A stretch of DNA of 64,000 nt from Ridgeia piscesae (Eukaryota; Annelida; Polychaeta; Sabellida; Siboglinidae). Positions 1 to 11,000 of the stretch are shown here, one piece after another (position 1 is the first letter of the stretch; the number at the start of each line of letters is the position of its first letter). The notes under the pieces were generated by a model that did no database searches, was not told the origin of the DNA, and was given only the letters and a program-made list of their open reading frames with translations. The position numbers and the translations under genes were made by a program. The stretch spans positions 28,562-92,561 of the forward strand of contig JAODUO010001672.1 in assembly GCA_025642075.2 (NCBI GenBank), in the 5' to 3' direction.

Positions 1-1794
1 TAGACCCTGACTTACTGCGTGTGTAGACCCTGACTTACTGCGTGTGTAGAGCCTGACTTACTGCATGTGTAGACCCTGACTTACTGCGTGTGTAGACCCT
101 GACTTACTGCGTGTGTAGACCCTGACTTACTGCATGTGTAGACCCTGACTTACTGCATGTGTAGACCCTGACTTACTGCATGTGTAGACCCTGACTTACT
201 GCGTGTGTAGACCCTGACTTACTGCATGTGTAGACCCTAACTTACTGCGTGTGTAGACCCTGACTTACTGCGTGTGTAGACCCTGACTTACTGCATGCGT
301 AGACCCTGACTTACTGTGTGTGTAGACCCTGACTTACTGTGTGTGTAGACCCTGACTTACTGCATGTGTAGACCCTGACTTACTGCATGTGTAGACCCTA
401 ACTTACTGTGTGTGTAGACCCTAACTTACTGCGTGTGTAGACCCTGACTTACTGCGTGTGTAGATCCTGACTAACTGCATGTGTAGACCCTGACTTACTG
501 CATGTGTAGACCCTGACTTACTGCGTGTGTAGACCCTAACTTACTGCGTGTGTAGACCCTGACTTACTGCATGTGTAGACCCTGACTTACTGCATGTGTA
601 GACCCTGACTTACTGCATGTGTAGACCCTGACTTACTGCATGTGTAGACCCTGACTTACTGCATGTGTAGACCCTGACTTACTGCGTGTGTAGACCCTGA
701 CTTACTGCATGTGTAGAGCCTGACTTACTGCATGTGTAGACCCTGACTTACTGTGTGTGTAGACCCTGACTTACTGTGTGTGTAGACCCTGACTTACTGC
801 ATGTGTAGACCCTGACTTACTGCATGTGTAGACCCTAACTTACTGCGTGTGTAGACCCTGACTTACTGCGTGTGTAGACCCTGACTTACTGCGTGTGTAG
901 ACCCTGACTTACTGCGTGTGTAGACCCTGACTTACTGCATGTGTAGATCCTGACTAACTGCATGTGTAGACCCTGACTAACTGCATGTGTAGACCCTGAC
1001 TTACTGCATGTGTAGACCCTGACTTACTGCGTGTGTAGACCCTAACTTACTGCGTGGGTAGACCCTGACTTACTGCATGTGTAGACCCTGACTTACTGTG
1101 TGTGTAGACCCTGACTAACTGCATGTGTAGACCCTGACTTACTGTGTGTGTAGACCCTGACTTACTGTGTGTGTAGACCCTGACTAACTGCATGTGTAGA
1201 CCCTGACTAACTGCATGTGTAGACCCTGACTTACTGCATGTGTAGACCCTGACTTACTGCATGTGTAGACCCTGACTTACTGCGTGTGTAGACCCTAACT
1301 TATTGCATGTGTAGACCCTAACTTATTGCATGTGTAGACCCTGACTTACTGCATGTGTAGACCCTGACTTACTGCGTGTGTAGACCCTGACTTACTGCAT
1401 GTGTAGACCCTGACTTACTGCATGTGTAGACCCTGACTTACTGTGTGTGTAGACCCTGACTTACTGCATGTGTAGACCCTGACTTACTGCGTGTGTAGAC
1501 CCTGACTTACTGCGTGTGTAGACCCTGACTTACTGCGTGTGTAGACCCTGACTTACTGCGTGTGTAGACCCTGACTTACTGCGTGTGTAGACCCTGACTT
1601 ACTGCGTGTGTAGACCCTGACTTACTGCGTGTGTAGACCCTAACTTACTGCATGTGTAGACCCTGACTTACTGCATGTGTAGACCCTAACTTACTGCGTG
1701 TGTAGACCCTAACTTACTGCGTGTGTAGACCCTAACTTACTGCGTGTGTAGACCCTGACTTACTGCATGTGTAGACACTGACTTACTGCGTGTG
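1..1794. repeat. 23-bp minisatellite, 78 units in unbroken register
   Basis: The unit core is GACCCTGACTTACTG followed by a variable CGTGTG, CATGTG or TGTGTG end. The array ends at 1794, which is exactly 78 x 23, so every unit in view keeps the 23-bp length. Variation is by substitution only, mostly at the G/A before ACTTACTG and at the two bases after ACTG. It runs off the left edge, so the true length is unknown. It lies downstream of the last POMT1 exon in view and is probably in a POMT1 intron or the 3' flank. Confidence 0.97.
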
Positions 1795-1920
1795 TAGCGA
1801 TGTTCCTCCACGTTCCACAGTGTGTGTTCGTGGTTGTGAATTTTGTCTGTGACAACCTCGAGCTGATGGAAGCCCCATTCTGGCAACTGCTTACCACTGA
1901 CCTGATCAACATATAAACAT

Positions 1921-2135
1921 AAGGTAAAGGTAAGTTCTTATATAGCGCTCGATCCAATCCTACAGACTAGTCAACACACCTTACACTTTATATCCCGGGC
2001 AGAACTGTTCAATCAAACAACAAGATGACTTCTATGGCAAGCGTCTAGCCAGGCTGCAATTAATGGGATTATTTGTATACAAATATCCACTAGTGTCTAT
2101 AACCAGGTATTCATTCATACAGATGAATGAATTAT
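1921..2135 (-). mobile_element. SINE family 1 copy, decayed, 3' part
   Basis: Read on the minus strand, this ends in the family's 3' tail (GCGCTATATAAGAACTT-like). It also carries the internal stretches seen in the copies at 7057-7330 and 36637-36957, including the 'ATGAATACCTGG...ACTAGTGGATATTTGT' region. The tRNA-like head is missing or unrecognisable. Divergence from the other copies is high, so it is an old insertion. Confidence 0.75.
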
Positions 2136-2224
2136 ATGTATGAATACCCCAGTATCCAAATGTAACTTCTGTTGTGCCTAAATCATTGGAAGTTAATGAC
2201 TTACACACTTGTGAGCAGTGGAGT

Positions 2225-3160
2225 TGTGGGTTGTGATATGCCAGAGAGTGTTGAGAGTGTGATCACACATAATGAGTGCTTATAATTGTAGTGTGTGTCA
2301 GAGTGTCGAGAGTGTGATCACATACATTGAGTGCTTGTAATGTGTGTCAGAGTGTTGAGAATGTGATCACACATTGGCCATTTGTGACATTGGTCAATCT
2401 GTAGAATGTGATAAATAACTTACTTTGAATATGTTGGACATTCAGGAGAAACAATAGAAAGTGCAGGTTTGTGAAAACAACTGGATGAGAGGAAATGTGG
2501 GAGTGAAGAGAGCAGATAAAAGAAGAATGGATGGACTGAGAGTGGAGGTTGGAGTGAAGGAAAGGTTTAAGAAGAAAGTGGTGAAGAGTAGGTTGAAATG
2601 GGCTAGACATGTGGAAAGAATAGGTGTAGAAAAATTGGAAAAGAGAGCAGATGGCCCAGAAAGTGGATTGAAATGGAGGTGAGGAAGGCCAGGAATGTAA
2701 TGGGAGGACTGGGCTAAGAGAGATCTGGAACGAGTGGGAGGAGAAGGGAGAACAATAGCAAAAGATGGAAGGAGTTGGAGACTGGTGATAGAGAACGTAG
2801 CGAGAGAAAAGTGAGAGGAGGAAAGAAAAGACAAAGAAGAGATGACAGTAGCCATGGTCACCCTCACCCCTGACGACAGGGACACTGAGAGGAGAACAAC
2901 AACATATTAAGGGAGTGTTGAATATAATCGTACACCTAGAACATTTTGAGAAAATGATCATACATTAAGCGACTGTCAAGAATGTAACATTGAGCGAGGG
3001 TTGAGAATGTGATCACATACTTTAAGCATATATTATGTGTTATACAGATTATTGATATTATGATCACATCCCTTGAGTGTTTATCATGTGTCAGAAAGTA
3101 TTGAGAATGTCATCACATACCCTGAGTGCCTGTGATGTATTTAGATGTGTCAAGCGAACA
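2225..3160. repeat. Degenerate ~50-bp minisatellite split by a LINE fragment
   Basis: Units containing GAGAATGTGATCACA, a short spacer, TTGAGTGCTTGTAATGTG and TGTCAGAGTGT recur at 2225-2395. The same units, more diverged, recur at about 2890-3160. Spacing is about 49-57 bp. The LINE fragment at 2461-2815 lies between the two halves, so the retroelement probably inserted into an existing repeat array. Confidence 0.7.
2461..2815 (+). pseudogene. Non-LTR retrotransposon RT C-terminal fragment
   Basis: Frame 1 from 2461 reads NVGVKRADKRRMDGLRVEVG, then KSRLKWARHVERIG and EKLEKRADG. After a stop near 2680 come GRPGM and WEDWAKRDLERVGGE, then KDGRSWRLVIENV. This is the typical tail of LINE reverse transcriptases from corals and molluscs: RLKWAGHVERM, then RGRP..RWEDC.KRDLERVGGEW. 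It is 5'-truncated, has an internal stop, and is not functional. The long minus-strand frames here are antisense shadows of it. Confidence 0.8.
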
Positions 3161-3688
3161 TGTGACCTGATTGTTTTCCATGTGGCGCCCTCTGTGTCAT
3201 GATTTAGAATCTCCTGGAAAACGAGACGACATATGAAACATCTGTGAAGTAAAATTGTAATTTAAAAACAAGTTTAACAATTAAAATGCCTAAAATTATC
3301 TTAATTTATCAACGTAAATGTAGCCCTAACTTTACAAAGTTATATTTTAATTATTAGTTACACATATACCAACATTGAAACTGCACATTATATAATCTAG
3401 TAAACAACAAAATGAGCTTACCACTCTCCAAAGGCTCTGGGCGGGTGTAGAAATGTTGTAGTCAATGTAACATGTCACTTCCTGTTGCTCAGGAGACAAT
3501 GGTGCTGCAACATCATGGCTGCAAGGACAGGCAAAGGGTTAACCAATGAGAAAGGAATTTTTGTTTTGCCTACCCTTTGAGAGGGGACATTGTTCAGTTC
3601 ACCACTCCATCAAAAATTTTAACATTAAACATCTTGAAAAAAACACTGTGCAGCCAAATTTGTAAAAATAAAACGACCATCGATGCCA
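3161..3688. other. No recognisable feature
   Basis: AT-rich sequence with no convincing exon, repeat or RNA gene. It lies on the 3' side of the last POMT1 exon visible here and is presumably intronic. Confidence 0.4.
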
Positions 3689-3960
3689 AACAGTCACAAC
3701 AGACCTAATAGCCACCCTTGGATGGCCCACTCTTGAGCGACGCAGGATTATCAAACAAGCTATGACATTCTACAAAATATTAAATAACATAATCAACATC
3801 ACACCGCCTATTAAAACCAAAAGAAAACCGTGGCCATTACATCGCCACCAGGTGCCGCATCAACACTGCAGTGTTCTCCTTTTACCCCCGTGCAATTCGT
3901 ATCTGGAATATGAGCCCACCACACAGTACTGAAATAGAAAACTCCTTAGCTATTCAAACA
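3689..3960 (+). pseudogene. Non-LTR retrotransposon RT tail fragment
   Basis: One frame reads ATLGWPTLERRRIIKQAMTF and continues YKILNNIINITPPIKTK. After a frame change it reads FSFYPRAIRIWNMSP. The order LGWPTLE.RR, then FYKI.N, then FFPR.IR.WN.LP is the hallmark of the extreme C-terminus of many animal LINE reverse transcriptases. It is a short decayed relic with a frameshift; nothing upstream can be assigned to the same element. Confidence 0.75.
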
Positions 3961-4958
3961 GCAATAATGAACCTCCCTTTCATGACACCCAAGCACATAA
4001 ATTGTGATCAAAGCAATGCTCAAGACAGAGCTGGCACAAGAGGCAGGAATAATACAAGCCAGAAAAGTACCTGTAAGAATAAATTGCTTGCAAAACAAAC
4101 AAACAAACAAACTACCTAATGCATGCACTGCAAACTCCTGCGTTAGCCCAAGTTTAGAGGAAACCATCTGAGACCTGAGTTCAGTTCAGCCGACACTTAT
4201 CTGAATGTGCAAGATTTTGGTTATCAACATGAATCGTCCAATCTATGATGGAAGAAACTGCAGGCGTAACAACAAATAGCACAGAAACAATGATTGATGC
4301 CACGTCAGCATTTCAACTCTTACAGTGCAGGGTTGCTTCAAACATTACTGGTCTGCCCTACATTTTGAGAAGCTCTTGCAGGTTGCAAAGAGAAGTTTAC
4401 CGGATCTGAAAAAGCAGTTTTGGATATGACTTTGAAGACACACTATGACAAGGTGAATGCTTTAAGACCACACCTGTTTAGTCTGTGCCAGAACATGGGA
4501 GGTAAATGTGGAGTGCTTCTCATCCACATGACACAGGCAAAGTTCTTGACTGCTTTGTCACACTACGAGCTGAGGTAGCTCAATTCCTGTGGAGCCGAAG
4601 AAGATTCAACTGTTTCCGAACTTGGAGGTGGTGATTACAGGCCATGTGAAAGGGGTCACAGTGACTAAAGCCCATTGGGTAAATCTGGTTGACAAACGTT
4701 GGGTTAAATTAACATCTGAAACATAATGGATTAAATTATTATAGTTTTTAAATAATTGACAAGTAGCTATAAAGAGTTTAAAAACAGTGTTAAAATAAAA
4801 ACATTTTGTTATATTAAAGTTGAAATTTAAAAAAATATAAACATACAAAATTACAAATATGCATTATTAAAGACATAAATAATGTTTGCAGACTACCCGA
4901 TATTTACTATACATAAAGGCCAAGAAATACCAGTGTGTGTGTGAGTGTATAAACTGAC
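3961..4958. other. Intronic DNA, unassigned open stretch
   Basis: Mostly AT-rich. At about 4400-4578 (+) there is a ~59-codon stop-free stretch with no initiating ATG and no family I recognise; it may be a transposon remnant or chance. No POMT1-like residues were found here on the minus strand. Confidence 0.35.
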
Positions 4959-5051
4959 CTGTTGAGAGCTCGACTTGTTGTACCATGTATCAACTGGACA
5001 ACATCACCATGCTTGACCGGTCGCACTGGGTCATCCACCATCAGACTGTTC
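4959..5051 (-). CDS. POMT1: POMT1 coding exon 10
   Basis: Encodes [20 protein letters not shown], then [10 protein letters not shown]. Acceptor ttacag|GAA, donor ACAG|gtcagt. It matches the RHGD.VQLVHG.T.R.LN MIR segment. Following exons (expected to begin HDVAAP-like) are not in the window. Confidence 0.92.
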
Positions 5052-8000
5052 CTGTAAGACACATTACGGACAGTGGTCAAGTACAGACGGTCAACATTTC
5101 AATTAGAAAATACACCAGAATTAAGTAATCCCTACAATCACAAACTACCAATACAGTGTATACCCTACCCCATACCAATACAGTGCATACCCTACCCCCG
5201 TACCCCCATCCCTGGCGTAACAAGCCAAGGGAATCAGTTTTCGGTCATTATTACAGAAGTTTGATCTTAAACTTGATGACAGGATTGATCATTACTCGTT
5301 TCTCCTAAACCTTTCAGAAAGACACAACATATCACATATATTAATGTAAACATCTTTAAAATTGTTTGCTTAAACACCCTGCCAACTGGTGGATCAAAAG
5401 GAATGATTGAATACAGTGGATCTGAGCGGTTCGGAGGCGACAATGCAGAAATCAAGACATCAACCCTAAAACTATGTTAGACAAAGGCTGCAATGAATGG
5501 AGAAGACAACTGATAAGAAGTAGACACTACAAACTAGATACATTTGTACTGTAGCAACAAGTGGTTAATGTAACAATATTAAGTTGTTTCAAAGTATTGA
5601 TAAATCATCATCATCATTGTTGGGCGAAGGCCTCAGCATGCTGCTTCCACATCTGCCTGTCTTGCAGTATTCTCTGCCAGATGGTACCCTTCCAGTAGTC
5701 GTCTAGTTCATCTCTCCAACGTCTCGCTGGTCTACCTCTAGGTCTTTTCCTTTTGTAGGGTTTCCAGATGGTGATACGCAGTGTCCATCGGTTATCTCGT
5801 ATCCTGCTGACGTTCTTCTGACTTGTTCAATCATGTCTTTGTCTTTTCTCTTACTCATGCATACTTCCAGCAATGACACACGGTGCAGAAACATGGGCAC
5901 TCACCACCCAAGTGAAGAACAAGCTAGCAGTCGCACAAACAAAGATTGGTAAATAAGTGTGTAATAATAAAAGCGTCAAGTTATTTCAAGAAGTGGGTAA
6001 TATTTCACTGTCAGAATCTTCACAATTCACAGTGACCCATCTTTAATGTGAGGATTAACCTGACATGGCTACTTCTCCTTTCACTGATAATCCCTTCAGC
6101 CAGGTTTACCTGTTGGGGTCTTTGATAATCCACCAGTTGTTAACGTCCTTGTAGAAGTAACACGTCACTTGTTGCTGGTGACTGCTGCCGCGGCCGTCAG
6201 GGTAGTGTAGGGGGTAGACTTCGGGGTGAGAATGCAGCCAACAGGGGCGACTACTGTGTGTGTGACGCAGCGTGACCTGTGACCCATAGGCGACCTCAAA
6301 TGGCTGACCCCGGGTAATGGCCGCCAGCCCACCCTAAATGACAAAACATGTTCTAAAGATGTTTTATTGGTCATGTGCAGAACATTCTAAGCAGTCCATG
6401 TTAGCACTACTACAAACTGAAGAACATTTGTATAAATCTGCAGAATAATTTAAGTTTTCATAATTAGCTGTGGTTATCTTAAATTACCCACAGTGCATCT
6501 GGAGGATACCATAATCATCATTAACTGTTGGTTAAGAACTTGTCTGTAAACAACTGTCAAATGTGTATTTACAATAATGCATTACTATATATTTGTATGT
6601 TTCATTGCATTTTTAATCACAAATTAATTTGACAAATCCTTAGATAATATGTAATTCACCTCGAGACTGGCCTGGAAGCCACTGGTCATGATGTCATCGT
6701 GTGGTCCTGTCTTTGTCAGTATGCTAAGATGCACATAAAATATGGACAGGTACACGGCAACTGGAACAACCAGCAGGATGCCAACTCTGGCCACCAGGTG
6801 ACGCACCAGCTGCATCTGGAACCAAGAATAATTTATTATCTTCCATCTCAGATAAAACTGATCTTATAATATAGTGCAGAACTGTTATGATGCTGAGGAA
6901 TGTTAAAACAGCATAACAGATTAGATAGCTTAGCTGATATGATTTGTGACCCACCAGTACAAAGTAAAAGTACAGGTAAGTTTGGCATTAATGATTGTAA
7001 ATTTAAATAGTGATAGTTACTGCTGATAGTACTCTGAACTATTAGTTGTACTTATGTGTAGAGCGCAGTGGCTCAGGGGTAGAGCTTCGGACTCTCAACT
7101 ACTATGGGTCACACTCAGCTGTATAAATGAGTATCTGGCTATAGACAGTGGTGGATATGTGTATGAGCAGCCTTGGCGCATTAATTGTAGCATGTGGCTG
7201 GATGCTTCCCAGAGAAGCCGAAATGGTGTCTGAGTGAACAGGTCTGCCAGGGAATTAAAGTGTAAAGCGCTTTGAACGGTCCTGAGGACTGGATGCGGCG
7301 CTATATAAGAACTTGCCTTTTTTCCTTTTAATACTTGTCGTCAAAACACAACAAGTGAAACAAGCTTTAAATTTTAATACATTTTGTTCCAACAACAAAG
7401 TACAGTACTAAATTACATACACACAATGTGACCAAACCATGTGGCTCTGTCTAGAAGTGTTGACCAGTAAAAGACCAGACCAGACCAGACCAGACCAGAC
7501 CAGACCAGACCAGACCAGACCAGACCAGACCAGACCAGACCAGACCAGACCAGACCAGACCAGACCAGACCAGACCAGACCAGACCAGACCAGACCAGAC
7601 CAGACCAGACCAGACCAGACAAGACTTACGTCTGAGAGATGCCTGTCTGCAAGCATAGTCCAGAAGTCTCTTGCTGAGTGAAGCAGCACCAAAGTCACTG
7701 TCATCAGACCAATGTATTTGACACTGCAATCACAAGTGGCTGTGATACAACAGTGACATTCACTGCAGTTGGTGTGCTGTCGTGCAGTGGCTAGAATATC
7801 AGAATTTCAACTGAGAGCTTGTGGGTTCAAATCATTATTTATTTGATTAGTTTGTTATTATTTTCTGAGTGGTGGACTTTCTCATGTCCTGTTGTCCAAT
7901 CCGGATGTCCTCTTCACTAGCCACTGTACTCATGTTTGTTCCACTGTCAACCTTTAATGACGCCTTTACTAACTTATCATCAAAGTTTCATTCACACTAA

Positions 8001-11000
8001 ACCCTGCATTTAACAACATAATACTAGTGTAATAGAAATGTTAAAACAATCGAACACCATTTTATTAAAGTAATGAACTGATGAACAAATTTAAAGAATT
8101 TTTTCTATATTTCAAAACAGGTGCTACAAATTAAAACATATGACATGACAGTTAGGTACACATAGCTAGTTTTGAGGGTAAACTATTTCTGTGCATGTTT
8201 AAACAAATTTCTTATTTCACAACTGAATATTTTTACTCACATCAACGTTTCGACCACTATCAGTGGTCTTCATCGGGAACAGTGTCTTCACTGGTCGCTA
8301 GCAGACTGTCCCAAATGACCAGAGCAGACTGTCCCAAATGAGAAGAGCAGACTGTGCCAAATTAGCAGAGCAGACTGTCCAAAACGAGCAGAGCAGACTG
8401 TCCCAAATGAGCAGAGCAGACTGTCCCAAATGAGCAGAGCAGACTGTCCCAAACGAGCAGAGCAGACTGTCCCAAACGAGCAGAGCAGACTGTCCCAAAC
8501 GAGCAGACTGTCCCAAACGAGCAGAGCAGACTGTCCCAAACGAGCAGAGCAGACTGTCCCAAATGAGCAGAGCAGACTGTCCCAAATGAGCAGACTGTGC
8601 AAATGAGCAGAGCAGATTGTCCCAAATGAGCAGAGCAGACTGTCCCAAACGAGCAGAGCAGACTGTTCCAAATGTGCAGAGCAGACTACCCCAAATGTGC
8701 AGAGCAGGCTGCCCCAAATGAGCAGAGCAGACTGTCCCAAATGAGCAGAGCAGACTGTCCCAAACGAGCAGAGCAGACTGTACCAAACGAGCAGAGCAGA
8801 CTGTCCCAAACGAGCAGAACAGACTGTCCCAAATGAGCAGAGCAGACTGTCCCAAATGAGCAGAGCAGACTGTCCCAAATGAGCAGAGCAGACTGTCCCA
8901 AATGAACAGACTGTGCCAAACGAGCAGACTGTCCCAAATGAGCAGAGCGGACTGTCCCAAACGAGCAGAGCAGACTGTCCCAAACGAGCAAAGGAGACTG
9001 TCCCAAACGAGCAAAGGAGACTGTCCCAAATGACCAGAGCAGACTGTCCCAAATGAGCAGAGCAGACTGTCCCAAATGACCAGAGCAGACTGTCCCATAT
9101 GAGCAGAGCAGACTGTCCCATATGAGCAGAGCAGACTGTCCCAAATGAGCAGAGCAGACTGTCCCAAATGAGCAGAGCAGACTGTCCCAAACGAGCACAG
9201 CAGACTGTCCCAAACGAGCAGAGCAGACTGTCCCAAATGACCAGAACAGACTGTCCCAAATGAGCACAGCAGACTATCCCAAATAACCAGAACAGACTGT
9301 CCCAAATGAGCAGAGCAAACTGTCCCAAATGGGCAGAGAAGCATGTCCCAAATTACCAGAGCAGACTGTCCCAAATGAGCAGAGCAGACTGTCCCAAACG
9401 AGCAGAGCAGACTGTCCCAAATGAGCACAGCAGACTGTCCCAAACGAGCAGAGCAGACTGTCCCAAATGACCAGAGCAGACTGTCCCAAATGACCAGAGC
9501 AGAGCAGACTGTCCCAAACGAGCAGAGCAGACTGTCCCAAATGGGCAGAGAAGCCTGTCCCAAATGACCAGAGCAGACTGTCCCAAACGAGCAGAGCAGA
9601 CTGTCCCAAATGAGCACAGCAGACTGTCCCAAACGAGCACAGCAGACTGTCCCAAACGAGCAGAGCAGACTGTCCCAAATGACCAGAACAGACTGTCCCA
9701 AATGAGCACAGCAGACTATCCCAAATAACCAGAACAGACTGTCCCAAATGAGCAGAGCAGACTGTCCCAAATGGGCAGAGAAGCCTGTCCCAAATGACCA
9801 GAGCAGACTATCCCAAATGAGCAGAGCAGACTGTCCCAAACGAGCAGAGCAGACTCTCCCAAATGAGCACAGCAGACTGTCCCAAACGAGCAGAGCAGAC
9901 TGTCCCAAATGACCAGAACAGACTGTCCCAAATGAGCACAGCAGCCTATCCCAAATAACCAGAACAGACTGTCCCAAATGAGCAGAGCAAACTGTCCCAA
10001 ATGGGCAGAGAAGCATGTCCCAAATTACCAGAGCAGACTGTCCCAAATGAGCAGAGCAGACTGTCCCAAACGAGCAGAGCAGACTGTCCCAAATGAGCAC
10101 AGCAGACTGTCCCAAACGAGCAGAGCAGACTGTCCCAAATGACCAGAGCAGACTGTCCCAAATGACCAGAGCAGAGCAGACTGTCCCAAACGAGCAGAGC
10201 AGACTGTCCCAAATGGGCAGAGAAGCCTGTCCCAAATGACCAGAGCAGACTGTCCCAAACGAGCAGAGCAGACTGTCCCAAATGAGCACAGCAGACTGTC
10301 CCAAACGAGCACAGCAGACTGTCCCAAACGAGCAGAGCAGACTGTCCCAAATGACCAGAACAGACTGTCCCAAATGAGCACAGCAGACTATCCCAAATAA
10401 CCAGAACAGACTGTCCCAAATGAGCAGAGCAGACTGTCCCAAATGGGCAGAGAAGCCTGTCCCAAATGACCAGAGCAGACTGTCCCAAACGAGCAGAGCA
10501 GACTGTCCCAAATGAGCACAGCAGACTGTCCCAAACGAGCAGAGCAGACTGTCCCAAATGACCAGAGCAGACTGTCCCAAATGACCAGAGCAGAGCAGAC
10601 TGTCCCAAACGAGCAGAGTAGACTGTCCCAAATGGGCAGAGAAGCCTGTCCCAATTGACCAGAGCAGACTGTCCCAAACGAGCAGAGCAGACTGTCCCAA
10701 ATGAACAGTGCAGACTGTCCCAACTGAGCAGAGCAGACTGTCCCAAATGTGACTGAGTCTGTAGCTCCCCTCATCTTGGTTCAGAGTTGGTGCAATCTTC
10801 CTAATACAGAGGACTTCTTTAATCTAACATGCACACCTGTCTGTCTCTCAATCCACCACTTTTGTCCCTGCCTCGTCTATCACAGTTACATCTGTCTGCG
10901 TGGTCTGTTACTGTCGACATGTTTGTTGAGCATTTTCTTTTCTCTTAAGTAAAATGTCTAGTTGTTACTTATTCAACTTCTTTCTTGTGTGCATCTAGTC

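Noticed and set aside
2347..2961. 204-codon minus-strand frame rich in Ser/Phe/Pro
   Set aside because: Antisense shadow of the purine-rich plus-strand LINE fragment.
8229..8280. Active hammerhead ribozyme on the minus strand
   Set aside because: The core reads CCGATGA instead of CTGANGA, with an extra A before the stem; the right-hand copy lacks GAAA. Described only as hammerhead-like.
8298..10700. 800-codon minus-strand open frame and several overlapping ones
   Set aside because: Made entirely of a 23-bp tandem repeat; three units are 69 bases, so frames cycle without stops. No splice or family evidence.
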